From NCBI GenBank assembly GCA_030603035.1, contig JAUVYQ010000012.1:1-31776 (forward strand): a stretch of 31,776 nt of DNA, in the 5' to 3' direction. Every line of letters starts with the position of its first letter. Positions within the stretch are counted from its first letter, which is position 1. Source of the DNA: Phycisphaerae bacterium. Its GTDB lineage: Bacteria > Planctomycetota > Phycisphaerae > Sedimentisphaerales > SG8-4. The notes under the pieces are model-generated. The model did no database searches and was not told the origin of the DNA. It saw only the letters and a program-made list of their open reading frames with translations. This document shows, one piece after another, positions 16,350 through 23,259 of this stretch. Made by a program: the position numbers and the translations under genes.

Positions 16350-16928
16350 TTAGTTTACCGATGATGAACAAGATTGTGGATTGTCCCGTATCATTCTTGG
16401 TAATTTATTGTTGCTTTGTAAAGGGACGCGCAAGACGAGAAAAGATTGTAAGCCTTTTCTCGAACGGTAGTTAAGTTGCAAAGACACTTTTAGCGCTTGT
16501 TGCAGGCGGCAAACTCGAACCGGCATCCGGGCACTTGATGCAGCGCTGAAAAGTGAATTTAGTGGGAAACGAAATCTGTTTGAAAAGAGCGTTTGCTTAC
16601 CAGCGAAGGAGTGCCGGTATTGAGCATAAAGTCAGCCGATTACGTGAAAAAAATGAACCTGTCAATGCTAAAAATCCCGCAATTACGCGTAATTTTGGCC
16701 CCGTGTAGTTGATTGTACGCTCTGGCGAAAAGGATTTCGTAATTCACAGCCATTTCTTTGGAGCTTTCCTGCCGAAAAATCCCGCAATCTGTATGGGTTT
16801 CCATTTTGTCCCGTACCAATTAGCAGTGAGGCTAAGCTCAATTGGTGTGGTGGCGCAAAATGGGGTCCCTCCTCCATTGAGCGATGTTTTTTAAACTCTT
16901 TGGTAACTGCAAGGGAAAGGTAGGAATT
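16350..16928 (+). promoter_or_regulatory. long structured leader of rny (or small RNA)
   Basis: There is no convincing ORF. Strong pairings are CGAGAAAAG/CTTTTCTCG (16436-16444 with 16454-16462, 9 bp, 9-nt loop) and CACTTTTAGCGCT (16485-16497) with AGCGCTGAAAAGTG (16542-16555), 13 pairs with one bulged G, enclosing CCGGCATCCGG. ACCAATT/AATTGGT (16815-16821 with 16840-16846) also pairs. A 14-bp direct repeat AAAAATCCCGCAAT lies at 16670-16683 and 16775-16788. No T-tailed hairpin ends the unit before rny, so a leader is more likely than a separate RNA. RNase Y is an endoribonuclease, so feedback through its own leader is possible but is inference. Confidence 0.5.
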
Positions 16929-18509
16929 ATGGATACCGTAATGATGGGAATTAGCATCCCAGAGGTGCTTGTTCCAATTTTCACCCTTATTCTGGGAATC
17001 TGTCTGGCTGTCATTGTCCAGCAGATGATTTCCAGAACAAGGGCCAAAACCTTCGAGCAGGACATGCAGCGACAGATCGAAGGTGCCAAAAGAGAAGCGG
17101 AGAACATAATTAAGTCCGCTCAGATTGACGCCGCTGCAGAGACCATCAAGAAAAAAGAGCAGTTTGCAACTGAGGCCAATCAAATTCGCACCGGGCTGCG
17201 CGAAGCCGAGATTAGGTTAAGCAAACGCGAGGATGCCCTTGACCGCCAGGCCGAACTGCTCCGGCAGCGGGAAAAGACCTTTAAACAGCGGGAAAAGGAG
17301 GTTGATAAGAGATTGCACAATATTGGTCTCAAGGAAAAGCAGCTTTCGGTCTTGATGGCACAGCAAAAGAATCAACTGCTTAAAATCACCGCTATGGACA
17401 TCGAAGCGGCCAAGGATTTGCTCTTAAAACGCCTCGAAGATGAGTGCGAGCACGAGATGTCTGCTTTGATTCAACGCAAGGTCGAAGAAACCACCGAAAC
17501 TGCCAACGAAAAAAGCCGGGAAATAATCAGCGCCGCCATTCAGCGCTATGCCGCTGAGCAGACCTGCGAGGTAACTGTCTCGACAGTGGATATTCCCAAT
17601 GATGATATGAAAGGCCGAATTATCGGTAGAGAAGGGCGCAATATTCGAGCGTTTGAAAAAGCTACCGGCGTAGATGTCATCGTCGATGACACCCCTGCAA
17701 TGATCGTTGTAAGCGGCTTCAGTCCTGTCAGGCGTGAAGTTGCCCGCCTTTCGATGGAGCGGCTCATACAAGACGGACGAATACATCCGTCTCGAATCGA
17801 GGAGCTCGTCGCTCAGACCAAAAAGGATGTCAACCATAAGCTCTTACAGCTTGGCAAAGACGCCGCCGTTGAGACCAACGTAAGGGGATTGAGCAACAAA
17901 GTACTCAGTCTTATCGGGGCTTTGAGCTTTAGAACAAGTTACGGTCAAAACGTGCTTCGCCACAGCGTTGAAGTTGCTTTTCTGACGCAGGTTATGGCCG
18001 ATGAGCTCGGCCTCGACGGCTCAATAGCAAGACGTGCGGGACTGCTGCACGACATCGGCAAGGCCATTGACCACGATGTTGAAGGGAGCCACCCAGCCAT
18101 AGGTGCAAATTATCTCAAGCGCTTTAACGAATCGCCCGTCATCTTAAATGCCGTCGAGGGCCATCATGGTGATGTCCCGGCGGAGAACCCTTACACTCCA
18201 CTGGTTGCCGCCGCTGATGCAATTAGCGCTTCCCGCCCCGGTGCCAGGAGAGAAACGCTCGAAAGGTATATCAAGCGACTGGAAAAACTCGAAGATATTG
18301 CCGGTGGCTTTAAGGGAGTTGAAAACGCATACGCAATTCAGGCCGGGCGCGAAATCCGCGTCATTGTCAATGCGGAAAAAGTGGACGATGAAGCAGCTAT
18401 GAAAATTGCGAGGGATATTGCCAACAAGATTGAAGGTGAAATGACCTATCCCGGCGAAATCCAGGTAACGCTCTTGCGCGAGGTCCGCTGCATTGAATAT
18501 GCAAAATAG
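16929..18509 (+). CDS. rny: ribonuclease Y
   Basis: Membrane-anchored endoribonuclease that starts mRNA decay in bacteria lacking or supplementing RNase E. From ATG 16929 it is 526 residues. One membrane segment (about 8-34, PEVLVPIFTLILGICLAVIV) is followed by a long charged coiled coil (about 40-210), a KH domain (DDMKGRIIGREGRNIRAFEK, about 220-250) and an HD hydrolase domain with the metal-binding H374-D375 pair in LLHDIGKAIDHDVEGSHPAI. The C-terminus ends EVRCIEYAK. The upstream in-frame ATG at 16884 lacks support; the ATG at 16929 has AGGAAT 2-7 nt upstream and GGAAAGG before that. The last 25 bp before GCAAAATAG are repeated at 19042-19066, where they would end EVRCIEYAR. Confidence 0.96.
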   Translation: MDTVMMGISIPEVLVPIFTLILGICLAVIVQQMISRTRAKTFEQDMQRQIEGAKREAENIIKSAQIDAAAETIKKKEQFATEANQIRTGLREAEIRLSKREDALDRQAELLRQREKTFKQREKEVDKRLHNIGLKEKQLSVLMAQQKNQLLKITAMDIEAAKDLLLKRLEDECEHEMSALIQRKVEETTETANEKSREIISAAIQRYAAEQTCEVTVSTVDIPNDDMKGRIIGREGRNIRAFEKATGVDVIVDDTPAMIVVSGFSPVRREVARLSMERLIQDGRIHPSRIEELVAQTKKDVNHKLLQLGKDAAVETNVRGLSNKVLSLIGALSFRTSYGQNVLRHSVEVAFLTQVMADELGLDGSIARRAGLLHDIGKAIDHDVEGSHPAIGANYLKRFNESPVILNAVEGHHGDVPAENPYTPLVAAADAISASRPGARRETLERYIKRLEKLEDIAGGFKGVENAYAIQAGREIRVIVNAEKVDDEAAMKIARDIANKIEGEMTYPGEIQVTLLREVRCIEYAK

Positions 18510-18594
18510 CGGATGGTGAATTCGGTGAGTTTGAGTAAATTTAATATGATTTGCTGTGAACATATGGTATAGTCAGAGCCGGAGGTGATAGATT

Positions 18595-18801
18595 ATGGTC
18601 TATAGAGTCATTATTGAAAAAGGGCAAGATTTTGGTTATGTGGTGCATTGTCCGGCGATTCCTGGTTGTCATTCGCAGGGAAACACTATTGAAGAAGCAA
18701 TCGAAAATATCAAGGACGCAATAAGAGGATGCCTGTCGGTATTAGATGAGGAGGTTTCTGTATCTGCTAAAGAAATCGGTGCTATGGAAGTAGAGGTGTA
18801 G
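18595..18801 (+). CDS. hicB: HicB-family antitoxin
   Basis: 68 residues of the partial RNase H-like HicB fold: YRVIIEKGQDFGYVVHCPAI, then PGCHSQGNTIEEAIENIKDA, as in family members. It would bind and block the HicA toxin encoded 3 nt downstream. It lacks the C-terminal DNA-binding domain that longer HicB proteins use for autorepression. A perfect ribosome binding site (GGAGGTGAT) precedes the ATG. The antitoxin-first order is the less usual one for hicAB loci. Confidence 0.88.
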   Translation: MVYRVIIEKGQDFGYVVHCPAIPGCHSQGNTIEEAIENIKDAIRGCLSVLDEEVSVSAKEIGAMEVEV

Positions 18802-18804
18802 CTG

Positions 18805-19032
18805 GTGAGACTGCCGGTAATTTCAGGCAAAGAGGCAATTCGTGCTTTTGAAAAGGCAGGGTGGTATATTGATCGCCGGGCAAAAAGCAGGCACATAATT
18901 ATGAAAAAGTCAGGTATGAAAACCACTCTATCCATCCCAGAACACAAGACGCTTGACAGGGGGCTTTTGCGTGCTTTGATAAGAGATGCTTTTATTTCGG
19001 TTGTTGATTTTAATGAATTGTTAAAGAAGTAA
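18805..19032 (+). CDS. hicA: HicA-family mRNA interferase toxin
   Basis: 75 residues in the small double-stranded-RNA-binding-like fold. ISGKEAIRAFEKAGWYIDRR leads to the catalytic His (H30 in SRHIIM, where most HicA proteins have GSH), then SIPEHKTLDRGLLRALIRDA and a C-terminal DFNELL helix. It cleaves mRNA when not bound by HicB. The start is GTG at 18805, 3 nt after the hicB stop, implying coupled translation. The usual Gly-Ser before the His is Ser-Arg here, so activity may be altered. Confidence 0.88.
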   Translation: MRLPVISGKEAIRAFEKAGWYIDRRAKSRHIIMKKSGMKTTLSIPEHKTLDRGLLRALIRDAFISVVDFNELLKK

Positions 19033-19066
19033 GGGCGTGGTGAGGTCCGCTGCATTGAATATGCAA

Positions 19067-19180
19067 GGTAATATCGTATCTCGTATGTAGTATGTCGTAT
19101 ATCGCATTGCGTATTGCGCAAAGAAGTACACATAGCAAAAGTCCGGGCCGACCATAAAAAGACTTGGAAGGTAATATGAG
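19067..19180. repeat. degenerate CGTATNG repeat
   Basis: Positions 19073-19118 are a run of CGTATCTCGTATGTAGTATG-type units, the same family as at 3283-3332, 20261-20302 and 28624-28658. The rest of the spacer carries the ribosome binding site GGAAGG of the next gene. Confidence 0.6.
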
Positions 19181-19822
19181 ATGCCGAAGAAAAACAAATC
19201 AGTCTTCAACCTTACTAAAACCGACTACCTAAAAGCAATTGCAAGAGAAACTGCCCAGATGTCATATCCTGGCAGTATGAGCAGACAGCGTAAGGGCAAA
19301 CAGATCGTAGTAAAAGGTACTAAAAAGGCAGTAGAAGAATATTTTGCGAATGAATTTCAAATTGAAGACTTGTGGGACAAGAAGAAAAGGCAAAAAAACT
19401 ATGATCAGTGGCACAAATGTCAAGTAAAAAAACTCTCCGAAAAAGTGGTTCAGAAGAAAAAAGGTAACAGGGAGAATAAAGATGATGCCATTAGTGCGAA
19501 ATTCTTAGACACGTTTATGCACCAGTTAATGAAATACGGGCAGTTCCGGTGGTTGTATGAAGACCTCCATCTTCCTTTAGATCAAAGAGTTTTTGAAAGA
19601 CTGGCAAAACTACAAGTGGTGGAAGGAGATGAATCACTGAAGAACTTGAAAGAAACTGCGAAGAATTATATGGGACGTCCCTATCAGATTGACTATCCAA
19701 ATTATAAGAAAATCCAGAAACAGTTGAGCGGTCTGAAAAGTTATTTTAGCAAGACGTTGCAAAACGGGGGAGCAAAGTTAGAATCTCGGGTTGAACTCAA
19801 TTGCATCCTGTGGGCGACATAA
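19181..19822 (+). CDS. protein of unknown function
   Basis: 213 residues, basic and Lys-rich (MPKKNKSVFNLTKTDYLKAI start), with no signal peptide or membrane segment. The first half contains SYPGSMSRQRKGKQIVVKGT, and a Lys/Asn-rich linker lies near 95-108. The second half is helical with FRWLYEDLHLPLDQRVFERL. I do not recognise a family. GGAAGG about 14 nt upstream and an ATG support the start. It lies in the stretch that separates rny from the ymdB-like gene, next to a toxin-antitoxin pair and a decayed four-helix-bundle gene, so it is probably accessory. It could be a nucleic-acid-associated protein given its charge, but this is a guess. Confidence 0.65.
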   Translation: MPKKNKSVFNLTKTDYLKAIARETAQMSYPGSMSRQRKGKQIVVKGTKKAVEEYFANEFQIEDLWDKKKRQKNYDQWHKCQVKKLSEKVVQKKKGNRENKDDAISAKFLDTFMHQLMKYGQFRWLYEDLHLPLDQRVFERLAKLQVVEGDESLKNLKETAKNYMGRPYQIDYPNYKKIQKQLSGLKSYFSKTLQNGGAKLESRVELNCILWAT

Positions 19823-19926
19823 TCAAAGTCAAATAAGAATCATAAGAAAAGAAAATAGCCTTTAGAGTGGCTTGTTCAGCAACAAGTGTGTTAAATATCG
19901 TATATGGTATATATGGAGAACAAGGT

Positions 19927-20255
19927 ATGGACAAGAAAATAAAAACATACAGAGACCTGAATATTTGGAATGTGGGGATCGAATTGGTCAAAGACATCTA
20001 TAAATTAACAGAAAAGTTTCCAAAACAAGAGATGTACGGTATAGTAAGTCAAATGTTGCGGAAGGTTTTAAGAGATATCACAATAAGGAATATAGACAAT
20101 TCTTGTATGTAACGTTAGGAAGTTGTGCAGAACTGGAAACGCAGGTAACAATAGCAAAAGAGCTGAAGTATATACAGGCAGATAAAGAAGCTACCTTGCT
20201 TGAAAAGCTGGACCATATTGGTCGAATGATTACAAATTTGTTGAAAAAACGTTAA
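19927..20255 (+). pseudogene. four-helix-bundle protein (23S rRNA intervening-sequence family), broken by an internal deletion
   Basis: ATG 19927 with GGAG upstream reads KKIKTYRDLNIWNVGIELVK, then DIYKLTEKFPKQEMYGIVSQ, M, the typical start of the small S23/IVS four-helix proteins. At 20052 the frame must change to continue as NVAEGFKRYHNKEYRQFLYV, TLGSCAELETQVTIAKELKY and so on, ending at TAA 20253-20255. The segment normally in between (RRAAVSIPSNIAEG-type) is missing about nine residues, with loss of frame. AAATG at the joint suggests a short deletion between matching AATG words. The unshifted frame stops after 61 residues. Confidence 0.75.
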
Positions 20256-20257
20256 CA

Positions 20258-20302
20258 AGACACGACATACGACATACGATATACAACATACGAAACACGA
20301 AT
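20258..20302. repeat. degenerate ACATACGA repeat just before the ymdB-like gene
   Basis: GACACGACATACGACATACG followed by ATATACAACATACGAAACACG fills the space between the decayed gene and the start codon at 20304. This leaves no good Shine-Dalgarno sequence. It is the inverse strand of the CGTAT family at 19073-19118. Confidence 0.6.
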
Positions 20303-20303
20303 T

Positions 20304-21152
20304 ATGAAGCTGAATATTCTTTGTATTGGTGACATAGTGGGTCGGCCCGGCAGACGTATTGTTGCCGATAAGCTAAAGCGATTGGTTAAAGAATTGAGTA
20401 TCGATTGTGTAATAGCCAACGCTGAGAACGCCGCCGGCGGTTCCGGCCTGACACCTCAAATTTACGACAAGTTACTGCGGTACGGCGTGCACCTGATTAC
20501 ATTAGGCGACCATGCTTACCGCAAAAGAGACATTATCAAGACCCTCGAAATAGCCGACAATATTGCCCGGCCTGCGAATTTATCCGAATTTGCTGCCGGC
20601 AGGGGGGTCGGGGTTTATAAGACCAATAAAGGGCCAACCGTAGCGGTCGTCTCTTTGATAGGTCGCCTTTTTATGAAGCCGGCCGACTGCCCCTATAATG
20701 CCATTGATAGAATCCTGCCGCAGCTTCAGCAGCAAGCTGACATTGTAATCGTTGACTTCCACGCCGAAGCCACCAGTGAAAAGGTCGCAATGGGCTATCA
20801 TCTCGACGGCAGGGTCAGCTTATGTTTCGGCACTCATACCCACGTCGAAACCGCCGACGAAAGAATCCTGCCTAAAGGCACAGCTTATATTACCGATATC
20901 GGTATGACCGGTGCATACGATTCGGTGCTTGGCCGGGGGGCCGAGAGCGTCTTAAAGTCATTCAGGACCCAGATGCCGGTCCCGTTTGAAATAGCAACCG
21001 GCGATGTGAAAATGAATGCAATTCTGGTTACCGTTGACAGCAGCACAAAGAAGGCTGAGCGTATTGAGCGAATCAAAATCGACGCAGACTTACAAGAGGA
21101 GCCGGGTTACGACAGCGATGACGGCAAGCCGGAATACTTCAACGCCTTCTAA
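20304..21152 (+). CDS. ymdB: YmdB-family metallophosphoesterase
   Basis: 282 residues of the TIGR00282/YmdB family, calcineurin-like phosphoesterases that hydrolyse 2',3'-cyclic nucleotides. Metal-site segments are in order: GDIVGRPGRR (about 8-17), ANAENAAGG (about 38-46), GDHAYRKRD (about 68-76), DFHAEATSEK (about 152-161) and FGTHTHVET (about 175-183). Where most members have GNHTWD this one has GDHAYR, replacing a usual Asn ligand by Asp. In Bacillus the gene lies directly after rny; here 1.8 kb of accessory DNA intervenes. There is no clear ribosome binding site because the leader is repeat-derived. Confidence 0.88.
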   Translation: MKLNILCIGDIVGRPGRRIVADKLKRLVKELSIDCVIANAENAAGGSGLTPQIYDKLLRYGVHLITLGDHAYRKRDIIKTLEIADNIARPANLSEFAAGRGVGVYKTNKGPTVAVVSLIGRLFMKPADCPYNAIDRILPQLQQQADIVIVDFHAEATSEKVAMGYHLDGRVSLCFGTHTHVETADERILPKGTAYITDIGMTGAYDSVLGRGAESVLKSFRTQMPVPFEIATGDVKMNAILVTVDSSTKKAERIERIKIDADLQEEPGYDSDDGKPEYFNAF

Positions 21153-21263
21153 TTGTTCTTGCAATACGGAAGTAATCGAGACTCAATCTGCCATTTCTCT
21201 TAACCAAGGCCAAAGAATCATCGCAACGGAGCGCAGGTTGCTGAGGCAGAGAGCCTGGTTTTA

Positions 21264-22226
21264 TTAACTCTGCTCTTGAGCGGCCTTTTCTTGCTTTATC
21301 TTCCATTGCTCTTTCAGAAACGAGAAAACCGTTTCGGAGCTTGCCTTAAAGCGGACCTGAATCGTGTTCTGGACACAGGACAACTCCACGGCCTTGGCCA
21401 ACTCCGCCAGCTTCGGCTGCTCTTCGTCCGCCAACGCTGCAAAGGCGATAATACCCTCCGCTATCTTGCTGATATTTTGGGCAGCTTCCTCCGACTTGGC
21501 TGTCAAGCTCAGTTCAATATAAAATTTGCTCTCGGTTTCGCTAATGGCCAGACCAAGTTGGTCCCCTTCTCTGAGCACAGCCGCCTGGGGCTCTTGTCCC
21601 ACTATCTCACCGACATTATTCGCTGCCACCTGGAAAAAGGCTCCCTTCGCATTCAGTGCGGCCTGGCTAAACACACCACTCGCTGCGTTCTCTGCCGAAC
21701 CATTGAGAACATCTATTGCCTGCTTTACCGCTTCCAGCCCGGCTCCCATCACTGCCAGCTCATCGTTGTAGAAGCACCCGTACGTCCTTCCGACGTTGCT
21801 ATCGTTGGGGTCTTGTTTTTTTTCGTCGACCCAGCTATGTATCACAATATCGCCGTATTCAATTTCCTGATAGTCGGGATTCAGGCGCAAAACCGTCAGC
21901 AGCCGCTCTTTATCAAACTTGCTCTCAATCAGAACCACGGCTTTTTCGGGTTTTTGGCCCTGGCCGTAAATCGTAACGTTCCGGACATCATCGAGCGGAT
22001 GAAAGGAAAATTCCTTGGCGAAATTTGTCAGCTTCTCCTCTACCCCCTGATTCCTCAGTTCCTCTCGGATAAGCCGCCCTATCTGCGTATTATTGAACTG
22101 CTCGATGTCCACGTGGGCCACCCAGTTGGCACTGCCGCTGACCCGGCTTTTCACCAGGGGCCCGCCAAGCGCAGGCAACGCCGCCAACAATATGCTCCCC
22201 ATCAGCACCATCATTAACTTTTTCAT
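21264..22226 (-). CDS. secreted protein of unknown function
   Basis: 320 residues with a clear signal peptide (MKKLMMVLMGSILLAALPAL, cleavage near GG). The mature part is a soluble alpha/beta protein with ANWVAHVDIEQFNNTQIGRL near its start, YGQGQKPEKAVVLIESKFD and YGCFYNDELAVMGAGLEAV in the middle, and a charged C-terminus (KIKQEKAAQEQS). I do not recognise a domain; similar proteins exist in planctomycetes as far as I recall, without a known role. AAAGGAG upstream supports the start. It is convergent with the ymdB-like gene and has no operon partner. Confidence 0.75.
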   Translation of the reverse strand: MKKLMMVLMGSILLAALPALGGPLVKSRVSGSANWVAHVDIEQFNNTQIGRLIREELRNQGVEEKLTNFAKEFSFHPLDDVRNVTIYGQGQKPEKAVVLIESKFDKERLLTVLRLNPDYQEIEYGDIVIHSWVDEKKQDPNDSNVGRTYGCFYNDELAVMGAGLEAVKQAIDVLNGSAENAASGVFSQAALNAKGAFFQVAANNVGEIVGQEPQAAVLREGDQLGLAISETESKFYIELSLTAKSEEAAQNISKIAEGIIAFAALADEEQPKLAELAKAVELSCVQNTIQVRFKASSETVFSFLKEQWKIKQEKAAQEQS

Positions 22227-23259
22227 AGCTTCAGCTCCTTTCCAATTAACAAAATTATAACATAGTCCGACCCAAAAATCTCCATCACTTTATCTTTTAT
22301 ACGCCTTGCACAAACGAAAGGTTACACCCTTTTTTGGCAATTCTACGAATCATAACCTAACCGCAGAGAACGCAGAGGTCGCGGAGAATCTTTTAGACAG
22401 GATTAACAGGATTACCACGGATTTGTTCGCCACGAAAAGGCACAAAAAGCACAAACATTTTTTAGACCACGAAGAACACGAAGAAAGACTAAAAAAACAA
22501 GTTCATTGTTCGTAGAAATATAGCCACGAAAAGGCACAAAGTCACAAAGGTAAATTAGCCACGAATTAACACGAATTGGCACGAATTTATTGGGCCACAG
22601 AGAACGCCGAGAGCGCAGAGAAAATTCAATTACTAACCACGGATTTCACAGATTACACTGATTTATTTTCGGCCACTAATTTGCACGAATCTTCACTAAT
22701 TCGTCTTAATTTGTGTTAATTCGTGGCTATTCTTCTTAATTTTAACTCCTTTGTGCCTTTGTGTCTTCGTGTGTTGGTGGCTAATTTTTTATTTTTTTCT
22801 TGTTTTGTTCTTGTTCTACGTGTTATTATAGGATGGCTGGATTTGGCCACGAAGGCGCCAAGACACCAAGAATTATGATATATTTTTTAAATTCGTGCCT
22901 TTGTGTCTTGGTGGCAAGATACGGCTTTTGATAAGTGAATATAGCGTTTTGCACTGAACTTTTAACGTTTTTACCAAAACCGGCAAGTTTTGAAATCCAC
23001 AAGCGCAGAAAAGTCGGTGCTCGTTTTTGCCTCTTGGCAAGACGGGCGCCGCTTGCGTGTTGTGGATAGGCCTTGCCGGGCCTTGGTAGAGCACGATGTA
23101 GCGGTGCCCTTTTTACTTCATCCTTCGTAGTACTACGGAGAATGGATGCGCCGCAATTGGCAAAGGAGGTAATGTCTATGAGGTGATGAACTTGTTTTTT
23201 CAGTATTGACGATTTTAGGTTAATGAAAAAGAACGAACAAATTTTGAAAGGAGAAAAAA
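22227..23259. repeat. 1-kb repeat-filled spacer
   Basis: There is no credible gene. From 22340 to 22690 units such as CCGCAGAGAACGCAGAG, GACAGGATTAACAGGATTAC, CCACGAAAAGGCACAAA, CACGAAGAACACGAAGAA and CCACGGATTTCACAGATTAC follow each other. From 22690 to 22785 the same words run in the opposite direction. AGCCACGAATTAACACGAATT (22557-22577) pairs with its complement at 22708-22728 with one mismatch. A second inverted pair lies at 22846-22918. At 23126-23137 there is a perfect 12-bp palindrome CGTAGTACTACG. The last 30 bp carry the GGAG site of the next gene. Confidence 0.65.

Larger units (their letters stand above)
18480..19066 (+). mobile_element. HicBA cassette integrated at the rny 3' end, flanked by 25-bp direct repeats
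   Basis: GAGGTCCGCTGCATTGAATA followed by TGCAA occurs perfectly at 18480-18504 and 19042-19066. The first copy encodes the end of rny (EVRCIEYA-K-stop). The second, followed by GGTAA, would encode EVRCIEYA-R-stop in the same frame. The unit between (562 bp with one repeat copy) contains only hicB and hicA. Duplication of a gene's last codons that restores its end is the pattern left by site-specific integration or cassette capture. No integrase is inside it, so the mechanism is not shown. Confidence 0.6.

Noticed and set aside
16480..16560. tRNA-like segment on the minus strand (CCGGTTCGAGTTTGCCG)
   Set aside because: It resembles a T-arm, but there is no matching D-arm, anticodon arm or acceptor stem; the bases are better used in the 13-pair stem of the rny leader.
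21276..22217. 313-codon plus-strand ORF
   Set aside because: Antisense shadow of the secreted protein gene, which has a clear signal peptide and ribosome binding site.
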